Source of the DNA: Crocinitomicaceae bacterium
Lineage (GTDB): Bacteria; Bacteroidota; Bacteroidia; Flavobacteriales_D; Crocinitomicaceae
Assembly (NCBI GenBank): GCA_014762645.1
Contig: JABURP010000052.1
Coordinates: 1-64,000, forward strand
Direction: 5' to 3'
Length of the DNA stretch: 64,000 nt
This document shows positions 1 through 8,694 of the stretch, piece by piece. The notes beneath the pieces are model-generated. The model did no database searches and had not been told where the DNA came from. It saw only the letters and a list, made by a program, of their open reading frames with translations. Position numbers and translations under genes: made by a program. Numbering within the stretch: the stretch's first letter is position 1; each line of letters opens with the position of its first letter.

Positions 1-707
1 TAAGCCCAAAACACAGCATTTTCCTATTTATGTTGATCCTTTTTTCCTGTGGTAAATCAGAGGAAGAACTGTATGATGAAGAGACACAACAACAGGAAAT
101 TCTAACAAAAGAAGGTATTGACTCGGTTATTGAAAGTTTCGAAACTGTGACATTTAAAGAACTAGACGGGGATTACCTGGCCTATTCTGACCCGAAAAAA
201 CAATTTACCGGACAACTGAGTAACAAGACATATAGAATTGTTCGTGGCAGGGACATTTTCAAATTTGTCGTAGGGAAATACCGCGTTAAGAACTTTGTTC
301 CGTTCGATAGGTATTGTCGGGCCAATAATCGGGATCTGGATGCCAATAAAGAGCAGTATTGGTTGGTAGATAAGGAAATGCTTTACATGCTGCTTGAATT
401 TATTCTGAAGCTGGATGAATTAGGCTATGACAAATACGGTTTTAGCGTGCGCGAAAGTCACAGGCATCCTTTGTGCAATAAATTACGAGGTGGTGCCAGT
501 AAAAGTCAGCATATTAATGGAAAAGCTGTAGATCTGGTTATAAAAGACATTAATAGGGATGGTGATGCCAATCAGGTCGATAAATCTATCTGTTTGGATA
601 TCCTGGAGCCCATGATTGGTAACCGTGGCGGCATTGGTAGGTATCCAAGAACCATGACCATTCACATTGATTCAAGAGGTTACAAGGCCCGGTGGGACTC
701 ATACTAA
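1..707 (+). CDS. Peptidase M15A-like lipoprotein, 5' end outside window
   Basis: Probable murein endopeptidase/D,D-carboxypeptidase-type enzyme (peptidase M15A fold) anchored as a lipoprotein. The first ATG in the window (position 30) is inside the signal peptide: the frame is open to the left edge and reads KHSIFLF before MLILFSCGK, where LFSC is a lipobox. The true start is therefore to the left of base 1. Near the C-terminus the motif SQHINGKAVDLVI gives the His-x(6)-Asp zinc ligands of M15 enzymes, and TMTIHIDSRG gives the second His. These motifs support the family; the exact substrate is inferred. A conserved Arg-Glu-Ser-His-Arg stretch precedes them. The next gene follows after 36 bases. 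Confidence 0.75.
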   Translation, partial: SPKHSIFLFMLILFSCGKSEEELYDEETQQQEILTKEGIDSVIESFETVTFKELDGDYLAYSDPKKQFTGQLSNKTYRIVRGRDIFKFVVGKYRVKNFVPFDRYCRANNRDLDANKEQYWLVDKEMLYMLLEFILKLDELGYDKYGFSVRESHRHPLCNKLRGGASKSQHINGKAVDLVIKDINRDGDANQVDKSICLDILEPMIGNRGGIGRYPRTMTIHIDSRGYKARWDSY

Positions 708-743
708 CCCCTTCGTAAAGTTGATAATTCTTATCTTTCGCGC

Positions 744-1136
744 ATGGATGAAAAGCGAAGTTTAATTTCTGAACTTATTGCCCTGAGTAAAATAGACGGT
801 TATGTTTCTGAAAATGAATCCGGTTTGATCAAACAAATGGGAAATTTAATCGGCTTAAGTGATAAAGAAATTCTGGACCTGTTTGAACACCCCGCTCCGT
901 TCAAAGCACCTGCGGAACATATTGAACGAATCACACAATTTCACCGAATGGTATTGATGGCAAATGTTGATCACAAGGTAGAAAATTCAGAAATTGAATT
1001 TTTAAAATTTGCCGGGATCAAACTAGGGTTAAACGAACAGGCAATCAATGAGGTATTAAACCGAATGAGCGATTTTCCTGACAACGTTATACCACCGGAT
1101 GAACTTATTTCTATCTATAAAAAACACATGAATTGA
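744..1136 (+). CDS. TerB-like small helical protein
   Basis: A 130-residue, all-helical acidic protein with no signal peptide, so cytoplasmic. The pattern IALSKIDGYVSENE and later VLMANVDHKVENSEIEF is the repeated metal-binding-like acidic motif of the TerB fold (ALxxADGxxxxxE). Despite the family name, such proteins in this phylum are not shown to give tellurite resistance, and no other ter genes are here. A TATCTTTC element at 732-739 resembles the phylum's -7 box but sits too close to the ATG for a normal leader. The RluA-family gene starts 12 bases downstream, so the two are probably co-transcribed. Function unknown. Confidence 0.6.
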   Translation: MDEKRSLISELIALSKIDGYVSENESGLIKQMGNLIGLSDKEILDLFEHPAPFKAPAEHIERITQFHRMVLMANVDHKVENSEIEFLKFAGIKLGLNEQAINEVLNRMSDFPDNVIPPDELISIYKKHMN

Positions 1137-1148
1137 ATCATGTGATCC

Positions 1149-2042
1149 ATGAAATTACTGGTTACACATACTTTTCCGGTTGATGCCGAACCATTGCGTA
1201 TCTACGATTATTGTACGGGATTGTTTAAAGAACTACCCTCTAGAAAAAGTGTTAAAAAAGCCATTGAACGCGGTCAAATAAGACTTAATGGCGAAGCAAC
1301 GGAAACGGGTTTTTGGTTGAACGGAGGTGAAACAATAGAATTGTACGACCTTGAAGATACACCTCCAAAAGAGTACCGTTTAAAGCTGGAAGTTTTATAT
1401 GAAGATGAAGATTTAGCGGTAATAGTGAAACCTGCAGGTTTGCTCACCAGTGGCAATTCCTTTAAAACAGTAACTAATGCCCTGTCTTATAATCTATCGC
1501 CGAGTACATCAGTTGACAAATTAAACTGGGCCAAACCGGTTCACAGATTGGATAAAGCAACCAGTGGGATACTGCTAATAGCTAAATCGAGATCGGCGCA
1601 CATGAAGTTGACGCAGCAATTTGAAAAAAATCAAGTTAAAAAAACATATCACGCACTGGTTTTAGGTAAAATGTCAGGTGACGGAGTAATGGATACTCCA
1701 ATTGACCAAAAAGAAGCGACCACCCATTACACCGTTGTAAGATCTATTCCATCCATTCGATCAGGTCATTTATCACTGGTTCAACTGCATCCAAAAACAG
1801 GTAGAAGACACCAATTACGAATCCACTTAAGTACCCTTGGGCATGCCATTTTAGGAGATTCCATTTACAGCCCTAAAGAACTGTACCTTAAACATAAGGG
1901 CCTTTTTCTTGCGGCAACAGCTATTTCTTTTCGCCATCCTATTCAGGAAAATCCTATGAATTTTAGCATTCCTATCCCTTCAAAAATGCAAAATCGTTTG
2001 AAATATGAAGAAAAACGGTGGAATCGCGCTAATTTAGAATGA
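1149..2042 (+). CDS. RluA-family RNA pseudouridine synthase
   Basis: Converts uridine to pseudouridine in rRNA or tRNA. The first ~60 residues look like an S4 RNA-binding domain (SRKSVKKAIERGQIRLNG). The catalytic domain follows, with the RluA motif HRLDKATSGILL; Asp135 is the catalytic aspartate. The later motif KTGRRHQLRIHL is the conserved RQLRxH region. At 297 residues the length is normal for the family. Which uridine is modified cannot be told from the sequence. It starts 12 bases after the TerB-like gene. Confidence 0.88.
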   Translation: MKLLVTHTFPVDAEPLRIYDYCTGLFKELPSRKSVKKAIERGQIRLNGEATETGFWLNGGETIELYDLEDTPPKEYRLKLEVLYEDEDLAVIVKPAGLLTSGNSFKTVTNALSYNLSPSTSVDKLNWAKPVHRLDKATSGILLIAKSRSAHMKLTQQFEKNQVKKTYHALVLGKMSGDGVMDTPIDQKEATTHYTVVRSIPSIRSGHLSLVQLHPKTGRRHQLRIHLSTLGHAILGDSIYSPKELYLKHKGLFLAATAISFRHPIQENPMNFSIPIPSKMQNRLKYEEKRWNRANLE

Positions 2043-2175
2043 TTCTATGTATGTATAAATTGCATGTTTATCTACAGTTATTCTTACTTTATCTAAAAAT
2101 CTGAAATTATGTAATTTATCTGTAAACTTTTCGTCTTTATAAGTGTTAATATTGCACCAACAAAGAAGGATTGTT

Positions 2176-2346
2176 ATGGCACGAAAAAAGTCGAAAGAAA
2201 AAGTAGAGAAGATAATTAATGAAATAAAAAATTCGAAGCCGAAGTTTAAACTTCAGTTAGATAACAAGACCACTATTACTTTGAAAACTCAAGAGCAACT
2301 GAACAAGTGGATGGAAATGTATCCAAAAGCTCAGTTAATTTCATAA
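2176..2346 (+). CDS. Small basic protein, unknown
   Basis: A 56-residue lysine-rich protein. I place the start at 2176 (MARKKSKEKVEK) rather than the upstream in-frame ATG at 2143, because AAGGA at 2165-2169 sits six bases before it and the upstream extension is not protein-like. The N-terminal half is a charged helix; the C-terminal half (KTTITLKTQEQLNKWMEMYP) could form a small beta-alpha unit. There is no signal peptide. It stands alone between the pseudouridine synthase and a strong terminator, so it is probably its own transcript. I do not recognise a function; a nucleic-acid-associated role is only suggested by its charge. Confidence 0.6.
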   Translation: MARKKSKEKVEKIINEIKNSKPKFKLQLDNKTTITLKTQEQLNKWMEMYPKAQLIS

Positions 2347-2366
2347 TTTAATTCTTAATTAGTTTT

Positions 2367-2406
2367 ATCCTGGTTTCAGACGGATGTCTGGACCAGGATT
2401 TTTTTG
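2367..2406 (+). terminator. Rho-independent terminator after the small basic gene
   Basis: TCCTGGT..CAGAC pairs with GTCTGGACCAGGA (2368-2398) with one bulged base, followed by seven T residues (2399-2405). It separates the small gene from the CvfB-like gene. Confidence 0.85.
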
Positions 2407-2454
2407 TCCTTATTGTACAGGTAAATTTTCTCTAAAAAACAGTAGATTCGACCT

Positions 2455-3288
2455 ATGGTAGAAATTGGTAAAATGAATACGCTCCGGGTGGTCAAAGAAG
2501 TTGACTTTGGTGTCTACCTAGATGGAGGCGAATTAGGAGAGATTCTTTTACCAAAGCGCTATGTCCCTGAAGGTACAGAACCCGACCATTTTGTAGATGT
2601 ATTTATTTATGTGGATTCAGAAGACCGGTGGATTGCCACGACAGAAGAACCATTGGCTCAAGTGGGTGATTTTGCGGTTTTAAAAGTTGCGGCTATTACC
2701 AAAGTTGGAGCATTTCTGGACTGGGGATTAATGAAAGATTTGTTGGTTCCGTTTAACGAACAAAAGGAAGAAATGCACGAGGGTATGTCTTATTTGGTGC
2801 ATGTTTATTTGGATCTTGAATCAGAACGAATTGTAGCCTCATCAAAAATCAATAAGTTTCTGGATAATGTTCCCGCAGAATATGAAGAAGGACAGGAAGT
2901 TGATCTGATAATAGGTGACCGAACGGATCTTGGTGTCAACGTTATTATCAATGGATTACATTCCGGATTAATCTATAAAAACGAAATTTTCCAGAACATT
3001 AAACCCGGACAAAAAACTAAAGGGTATATCAAAAAAATTCGGGAAGATGAGAAGTTAGATATTTCTCTTCAACCGCAGGGATATGAGCATATCACCGGGG
3101 TAGCAGGAGACATCCTGAGAAAGTTACAAGCAGCCGGAGGATTTATAGAAGCCAACGACAAGACCTCTCCAGAATCTATCAAGCACATGTTTGGTGTATC
3201 AAAAAAAGTGTTTAAAAAAGCACTTGGAGCCTTATATAAAGATCGGCTTATCACTATAGAGAAAACGGGGATACGCCTGAATAATTAA
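2455..3288 (+). CDS. CvfB-like S1-domain RNA-binding protein
   Basis: A 277-residue cytoplasmic protein built of successive S1-like OB folds with a winged-helix C-terminus, as in the CvfB/YitL family. Residues ~1-65 and ~70-130 are S1-like units (VVKEVDFGVYLDGG; VAAITKVGAFLDWG), a third spans ~145-205 (DLGVNVIINGLHSGLIY), and the last ~60 residues (SIKHMFGVSKKVFKKALGALYKD) match the winged helix. Family members bind RNA and influence expression of other genes; the target here is unknown. Its stop codon TAA lies inside a TTAA that also supplies the stop of the convergent gene. Confidence 0.85.
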   Translation: MVEIGKMNTLRVVKEVDFGVYLDGGELGEILLPKRYVPEGTEPDHFVDVFIYVDSEDRWIATTEEPLAQVGDFAVLKVAAITKVGAFLDWGLMKDLLVPFNEQKEEMHEGMSYLVHVYLDLESERIVASSKINKFLDNVPAEYEEGQEVDLIIGDRTDLGVNVIINGLHSGLIYKNEIFQNIKPGQKTKGYIKKIREDEKLDISLQPQGYEHITGVAGDILRKLQAAGGFIEANDKTSPESIKHMFGVSKKVFKKALGALYKDRLITIEKTGIRLNN

Positions 3289-3728
3289 TCCCTGTCCTTC
3301 CATTGATTGAATACAGAACGATTGGCATTTCGCTTTCTTTTCTGTTGTTTGTAGAACATCATACCTACTCCGGTAGAAACCATGGTGCCTGCGAGGAGCA
3401 ACAGCCAAACAGACACAAAATTCATTATCAATTGAAAGGCTAGAAGAAATGCTCCACCCAGAAATAAGATCACTCCAAACAAAGGCATCAGTAGCCAATC
3501 TAAACCGCTTCTCTGATGCAGTTTTCCCGCCATATAATCCGAATCAATCAGACGAATCCATTCACGAGCTTCTTCATCAGAGATACCTTCCTCTTTTAAG
3601 TAAGTTCTCAATTCAGAATTTGAAGCTCCCTTAATTTTCTTTTGAACACAAACGTCATACGGATTGGACCCACCATCAATGTCCGTGAAATCATCTATTG
3701 ATTCTGATTTAAAATTTTTCTGTTTCAC
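3285..3728 (-). CDS. Two-TM membrane protein, unknown
   Basis: A 147-residue protein with a soluble acidic N-terminal part (~1-80) and two hydrophobic helices (~81-102 and ~106-125), ending in a very basic tail (KQQKRKRNANR). The start codon is GTG, overlapping the TAG stop of the upstream gene by one base (TAGTG), so translation is probably coupled to the beta-barrel-like gene. The N-terminal part (SNSELRTYLKEEGISDEEAREWIRLID) looks like a short helical domain. Its stop overlaps the stop of the convergent CvfB-like gene by four bases. No function recognised. Confidence 0.65.
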   Translation of the reverse strand: MKQKNFKSESIDDFTDIDGGSNPYDVCVQKKIKGASNSELRTYLKEEGISDEEAREWIRLIDSDYMAGKLHQRSGLDWLLMPLFGVILFLGGAFLLAFQLIMNFVSVWLLLLAGTMVSTGVGMMFYKQQKRKRNANRSVFNQWKDRD

Positions 3729-4261
3729 TACTCAGATATATCCTTTTGCTTATGAAATTTAGCCAAACGAAAAGATAACAATATTCGAGCATTTGGAATT
3801 ACCGGCAGATATATATCGAAATTCCAACCGGAAGGTTCTTTATCATATTTGTAATGATATACATTTACTCCAAGTCCTGCAGAAAGCACTAAGTGAAACC
3901 ACGGTTTAAACCTGATGTCTCCCCCAAATCGGGCATTGATATAGACATCCTGCCCATACGCCGAACTGCTACTGTATGTCACATACGAACCTCCTAACGA
4001 CAAGAAAAGTGGTTTTTGAATTTCTCCTTGCGGTATAGCCTTAGTTCCGAAATGATACGCACCATTCCCGCTCAATGTGAATTGACCTCCAAATGTCGAC
4101 CCAGCTGAAGCATCAAAGTGAAACTTTGGGATATTATAACGTAAGCCAACATGAAGGAAATCTGGAAACCCACCACCTGCATATATTTTCAGATCTGAGG
4201 GTGTTTGTGTCCAGCCAATACTACTTAACGAAAAAATGCAAATAAATAGGTACCATTTCAT
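3728..4261 (-). CDS. Predicted outer-membrane beta-barrel-like protein
   Basis: A 177-residue protein with a signal peptide (MKWYLFICIFSLSSIGWTQ, cleavage expected after TQ). The mature part alternates aromatic and polar residues in short strands (HVGLRYNIPKFHFDASAG, then FGGQFTLSGNGAYHF) typical of small outer-membrane barrels of this phylum. It is the first gene of a two-gene unit with the GTG-started membrane protein, overlapping it by one base. There is no specific family assignment. The partner arrangement suggests an envelope role, which is inference. Confidence 0.6.
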   Translation of the reverse strand: MKWYLFICIFSLSSIGWTQTPSDLKIYAGGGFPDFLHVGLRYNIPKFHFDASAGSTFGGQFTLSGNGAYHFGTKAIPQGEIQKPLFLSLGGSYVTYSSSSAYGQDVYINARFGGDIRFKPWFHLVLSAGLGVNVYHYKYDKEPSGWNFDIYLPVIPNARILLSFRLAKFHKQKDISE

Positions 4262-4376
4262 ACTCGGGTTATTCCTTTATCATGGTCCAAAGTACATAAT
4301 AAGGTCCGTTCAAAAACTAATATATCTCAATATATGACTGGTTTAAAGATGATTGATATCATGCTTTTTACAAGGA

Positions 4377-5600
4377 TTATTCACAAAAACAGTTTCCTCC
4401 GCTTTTTCCTCCTTTTTCAACCAGTTCACCAGTTTTGCTGAATTTGTACGATACGTTGTCCTTTTTAAATTCTATATAGTAACCCGAAGGCGCGTAATAG
4501 TTTAAGCCACACAAGCAATCATAAGCAGGTTTAATGATTTCGGAGCCATCCAGGTTAATCAGTCCATACTTGCCGTTTTTTACAACAATATAACATTTGA
4601 AATCCTTGTCATCCTTGATTCGCGGACCATCCATTATCGAACTGTAGATATTGGGAATGATGGTTTTATTGTTGATGTCTTTGATTCCCCATTTACCATC
4701 CAACTTATAAAAATAGAGCTTCCCTTTTTGCTCATAAGCCTGATACTTTGGACCAATTTGGTTCAGGTCTTCATCTGCAAACCAGGTATATTTTTCCGTT
4801 GAGATTTGGTTCGAGTCTGTTATCTCGCGCGGCAGCATATCGTAAATAAACGGAAGGGTTGTCTGCCCTTTAATATTGATATACCCTCTTTTAAAGTAAT
4901 CATTCATAGCATAGATGTAATCTTCATCCTTCACTACATAAGACAATAAGCGCCATTTAAAAGGAATTAAAACCCTGCCTTTGTAGTTAACCACGCCATT
5001 TAATCCTCCTGGTTTATTTTCACGCAAGGTCATATAACCTTTATCACTAAAATGAAAATCTTCCCCTTCGTGATGTGACGGTGCGTAATTAAAATCTACC
5101 AGCGTCTTCATCTCCGAATTGAGCATTCCCCAAAACTTTTTGTCTTTAGATGCTATAAATGACCCTCTGTATACGGATGCCACGTAATATTTGGTTTTTT
5201 CGGTTCCGTTGGAATCCAGAATAGATAAAGCGCTTTTATCTGTCGCTTTCCATTGATAATTTTCCAGTTCAAAACCTAATAATTTGACTTTACCTGAATC
5301 TGTCATCAGATAAGGCTCATTCGAATTAAAATCACCTACTTTTACACCTTGCTTGTTGATCAGTCCCCAGAGACCACTCTTTTTAACTGGCAAGGGGTAA
5401 GTAATCGCCTTGAGTGAAAATACAGTATCGGTATCTTTTTTGTAAACCGGGTAGCACCAGCAAGCTTCTAACTCCTGTATAGCCACCAGTTCATTTTCTT
5501 CTTGCAGGGAATACCCTACGCCCGGAAAGAGCGGTTTAATTTCCTGTGCAAGTGAATTGACAGCCACAAAAAATATACTTATCAGTAAAATCCTCATCAT
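4377..5600 (-). CDS. WG-repeat exported protein
   Basis: A 407-residue protein with a signal peptide (ISIFFVAVNSLAQ) and about six WG repeats, the ~40-residue units named for a Trp-Gly pair. Examples are GLWGLINKQG, FWGMLNSEMK, GLNGVVNYKG, GYINIKGQ, GKWGIKDINNK and GKYGLINLDG. These repeats are expected to make a beta-rich solenoid or propeller; no enzymatic function is established for them. The N-terminus has MM (ATG at 5600 or 5597). The C-terminal end is glycine/cysteine rich (GGKSGGNCFCE). It precedes no tightly spaced gene and looks monocistronic. Confidence 0.75.
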   Translation of the reverse strand: MMRILLISIFFVAVNSLAQEIKPLFPGVGYSLQEENELVAIQELEACWCYPVYKKDTDTVFSLKAITYPLPVKKSGLWGLINKQGVKVGDFNSNEPYLMTDSGKVKLLGFELENYQWKATDKSALSILDSNGTEKTKYYVASVYRGSFIASKDKKFWGMLNSEMKTLVDFNYAPSHHEGEDFHFSDKGYMTLRENKPGGLNGVVNYKGRVLIPFKWRLLSYVVKDEDYIYAMNDYFKRGYINIKGQTTLPFIYDMLPREITDSNQISTEKYTWFADEDLNQIGPKYQAYEQKGKLYFYKLDGKWGIKDINNKTIIPNIYSSIMDGPRIKDDKDFKCYIVVKNGKYGLINLDGSEIIKPAYDCLCGLNYYAPSGYYIEFKKDNVSYKFSKTGELVEKGGKSGGNCFCE

Positions 5601-5621
5601 ATTATTTATACAAATTCCAAT

Positions 5622-6029
5622 TTATTTTGTTTCAAGGTAAGATTGTAAAATAATTGTAGCACTAATTTCATCAACCAGAGCCTTATTTTGTCGTTGTTTT
5701 TTCTTCAAACCTGAATCAATCATAGTCTGAAAGGCCATTTTTGAGGTAAAGCGCTCATCCACCATGTGTACCGGAAGTCCAAAAGTTGTGCCTAATTTAA
5801 CCTTCAGTTTACGGATTGCTTCAGAAGAATGTGTGTCTGATCCGTCCATACGCTTGGGCTCTCCTAATACAATAGCTTCCACGTCATTTTCAGCCATGTA
5901 TTTTTTTAAGAAATCAAATAGCTCTCTAGTGGATACGGTTGTTAATCCTGAAGCAATGATCTGGAGGTCATCCGTCTCTGCTATTCCCGTTCTTTTCGTT
6001 CCGTAATCCAGTGCTATTATTTTAGACAT
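5622..6029 (-). CDS. ruvX: Holliday junction resolvase-like YqgF/RuvX
   Basis: A 135-residue RNase H-fold protein of the YqgF/RuvX family, which acts in pre-16S rRNA 5' end maturation and may resolve Holliday junctions. The N-terminal motif IALDYGTKRTGIA carries the first catalytic Asp; GEPKRMDGSD and VDERFTS are the later conserved motifs. I choose the ATG at 6029, which shares one base with the TGA of the upstream antiporter gene (TGATG), over the in-frame GTG three bases earlier. Length is normal for the family. Translational coupling to the antiporter gene is likely. Confidence 0.88.
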   Translation of the reverse strand: MSKIIALDYGTKRTGIAETDDLQIIASGLTTVSTRELFDFLKKYMAENDVEAIVLGEPKRMDGSDTHSSEAIRKLKVKLGTTFGLPVHMVDERFTSKMAFQTMIDSGLKKKQRQNKALVDEISATIILQSYLETK

Positions 6030-7999
6030 CACTCTACTTTTTTACCAAATAACTCTATAGTGCCAATTATAGCAGCAATTCCCAGTACAAATGATAGTAT
6101 TGCAGGAAGCCCAAGTGCGGATGGAATGGTGCCAACCAAAACGGCTATTCCCCCTACAGTTAGAGCATAAGGTATTTGTGTTCGTACGTGATCAATATGG
6201 TTACATCCACTTGCAAGTGATGATAAAATGGTGGTATCCGAGATTGGAGAACAATGATCTCCCAATACTGCACCTGCCAGCACAGCACTTACCGTATTGT
6301 AGAATATTGCCATTGAAGATGCGTGTTCAAAACCTTCATTGGTACAAATGGCCCAGGCCGCAGGCAGTATAATTGGATAAACCAGTGCCATGGTAGACCA
6401 GGAAGAACCAGTTGAAAATGCAACAAAGGCAGATAATATGAATGTAAGTGCAGGAATCAACCAATACGGTATGTTCCCGTCCATCACCTCGGTCAGGAAT
6501 TCTGCCGTGTGCATTTCCTCTGTAACCATTGCCAGGGACCAGGCCAGGATTAAGATAAGTAATGCCGGCACCATGGATTTAAAGCCTGTAATTGCGGTTT
6601 CTACGGTTTCCTTAAGTCCCATTATGCGTTGAGCTATGGTGAGTAACATAGCTACAACAAGCGAAGTAATAGAGGACCAAAGTAAGGCCAGGTATGAATC
6701 TGCTTCACCAATCAATGTTCCAAGTTTTTTACCAAAGGTATTGATGGATGGATCGATCAATTCTAAATTCCCCCATATCGCGCCCCATGAATCTACCGGT
6801 ACTGAAGGATCAATTCCCGTTATGGTACCTGACAACGAAGCAAAACCAGTAACTACCAGTCCAAGCAAAGTACCGAAAACTATGATTCCAACTGGAATAA
6901 TGGCATTGTACGCACGGTATTTAATACCTGCTTTAGGAGCTACATCCTCTAACTCGGTTAAGTCGCCAGTATTGACCTCAGGATTGACTGTTTCACCAGA
7001 CCTCGCTCGTCGTTCAGCCTTTAGCATTGAACCGAAATCCTTACCTCGCCACACTAAATAAAATATGAAAAACAAGGTCAAAATCGGGTAAAAAGAATAC
7101 GCTAAACTGTTCAGAAATATAGAATAAACACCTTCTTCAATTATTACACCTTCTCCATTGATCTTATCAAGTCCATTACCTATATATCCCAATTCTGCTC
7201 CAATCCATGTAGTAACAAATGCAATGGCAGAAACCGGAGCGGCTGTTGAATCTACAATGTACGCCAGTTTTTCTCTGGATATTTTGAGCTTATCTGTGAT
7301 TGCCCGCATGGTATTACCTACTACCAGCGTGTTCGCGTAATCATCAAAAAATATAGCGATCCCCAAAAACCAGGTGGCTAACTGTCCATTTCGTGCATTA
7401 TTGGCAAAGCCGGCAATGCCATTGACAATCCCCTGCATTCCGCCATTTTTAGATATTAAGGCTACGATTCCTCCTATAAGAGTTGAGAAGATAATCACCG
7501 ATAAATGGCCACTATCGTTCATGGCTCCAATGATGTAGGTATCTATAATCTTGAAAAAACCTGAAAATATTCCGACGAATCCATCAGCATAAGCGCCTAT
7601 GATTGCGCCTCCTAAAAAGATACCACTCACCAAAGAAAAGACTACTTCTTTAAAGACCAACGCCAATAAAATAGCCAGCAAAGGTGGTAAAATGGACATC
7701 CACAACGGCACCATAGAAGGGCCATCATTATTACTGATGACGTGGTAACTATCTAACTTCAGTTTTCCCTCGTTGAATACTCCTTTAAAAGTATTGCCTT
7801 CTATATGGACGGTATCCGCTTTATCATTCTCCATGAACAAAAAGTAGGATGGCATTTCTCCAGAAGCACTATCAATAGTTACTTCCGTTTCAATTCCTTC
7901 AAATGCGATATCCGGATAAGTGACAAAAAGGGTATCCTTTGCCTGCAATGGAATAACAGACAAAAACACAATCAGCAAAGCACTAAATTTCTTTAGCAT
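6029..7999 (-). CDS. NhaC-family Na+/H+ antiporter with N-terminal extracytoplasmic domain
   Basis: A 656-residue inner-membrane transporter of the NhaC family, expected to exchange Na+ for H+ (related members take organic substrates). A signal peptide (MLKKFSALLIVFLSVIPLQA) and ~75 residues of beta-type soluble sequence precede the first core helix (MVPLWMSILPPLLAILLALVF), an extension absent from typical NhaC proteins. The core shows many hydrophobic helices and conserved signatures such as FFDDYANTLVVGNTMR and STGSSWSTMALVYP, plus GDHCSPISDTTILSS near the end. A hydrophilic loop lies near residues 320-360. Its stop overlaps the ruvX start by one base. Confidence 0.85.
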   Translation of the reverse strand: MLKKFSALLIVFLSVIPLQAKDTLFVTYPDIAFEGIETEVTIDSASGEMPSYFLFMENDKADTVHIEGNTFKGVFNEGKLKLDSYHVISNNDGPSMVPLWMSILPPLLAILLALVFKEVVFSLVSGIFLGGAIIGAYADGFVGIFSGFFKIIDTYIIGAMNDSGHLSVIIFSTLIGGIVALISKNGGMQGIVNGIAGFANNARNGQLATWFLGIAIFFDDYANTLVVGNTMRAITDKLKISREKLAYIVDSTAAPVSAIAFVTTWIGAELGYIGNGLDKINGEGVIIEEGVYSIFLNSLAYSFYPILTLFFIFYLVWRGKDFGSMLKAERRARSGETVNPEVNTGDLTELEDVAPKAGIKYRAYNAIIPVGIIVFGTLLGLVVTGFASLSGTITGIDPSVPVDSWGAIWGNLELIDPSINTFGKKLGTLIGEADSYLALLWSSITSLVVAMLLTIAQRIMGLKETVETAITGFKSMVPALLILILAWSLAMVTEEMHTAEFLTEVMDGNIPYWLIPALTFILSAFVAFSTGSSWSTMALVYPIILPAAWAICTNEGFEHASSMAIFYNTVSAVLAGAVLGDHCSPISDTTILSSLASGCNHIDHVRTQIPYALTVGGIAVLVGTIPSALGLPAILSFVLGIAAIIGTIELFGKKVE

Positions 8000-8085
8000 G
8001 CCACAAAGCTAATAAATTCAGCTGCTAAATGAATTGCTTTCGAATGAGAGTTTTAAGGTATAAAATGTGAGAAAATCAAATCAGT

Positions 8086-8694
8086 TTAAAAACCAGCACT
8101 AAATGCAGGTAAGAAAATATTGTTTACTGAATCTTTCATTTCGGGTTTAACGAAATGGTTGTTAATCTCTTCTACATCAACTAAATCGTACTTATTCCCT
8201 TGCCATTCATGACGGATGGCGATCAATCCCACATCCGGATCCTCATAGCCGATAAGAAGATCACTATATCCAAGTTCCGTGGTTCTCATTTCAATCATAA
8301 ATCCTAAATACTGATTGGCTATTTTGTACTTTCCTAAATATTCTTCAATAATGACGATTTGATGAACCGGCGCACCGTATAATCCCGGAACCATTTCCAC
8401 GATAAACCCCGCACCCCAGTCTTTTTGTGGCTTGTGGTCAAATACCCTGAAATATTTATTGGAACACGGCGCCAGTTTACTGGTATCCGTAGTGGTACAC
8501 ATTTGCATTTTCTCCATCACCTCAATACACTTTTCGTTTAAGGGTGGATAAGTAGTATCAATAATCGTTATCTCAGAAACAAAGGGCTTGTCTTCTTCGA
8601 AATTGTTGTTTTCTCCTGTTTCTCCTTCTTCAGATGAACCGTTACAAGCAACTACTCCAAAACACAGGAAAATAATTAATATTCTTTTTATCAT
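8086..8694 (-). CDS. Hypothetical lipoprotein
   Basis: A 202-residue lipoprotein: the signal peptide MIKRILIIFLCFGVVAC ends in a lipobox with Cys17, followed by an acidic Ser/Glu/Asn linker (NGSSEEGETGENNN), as for proteins carried to the outer membrane. The rest has no recognised domain; several Cys (CIEVMEKMQMCTTT) may form disulfides. Its ATG overlaps the TGA of the DUF2807 gene by four bases, so the two are translationally coupled. Function unknown. Confidence 0.65.
   Translation of the reverse strand: MIKRILIIFLCFGVVACNGSSEEGETGENNNFEEDKPFVSEITIIDTTYPPLNEKCIEVMEKMQMCTTTDTSKLAPCSNKYFRVFDHKPQKDWGAGFIVEMVPGLYGAPVHQIVIIEEYLGKYKIANQYLGFMIEMRTTELGYSDLLIGYEDPDVGLIAIRHEWQGNKYDLVDVEEINNHFVKPEMKDSVNNIFLPAFSAGF

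Noticed and set aside
744-1136. Tellurite resistance for the TerB-like gene
   Set aside because: No terA, terC, terD or terE is nearby, and the TerB fold occurs in many unrelated proteins.
6636-7061. A 141-codon open frame opposite the NhaC gene
   Set aside because: Antisense to a well-supported gene, Pro/Ser-rich with no domain or start signal.
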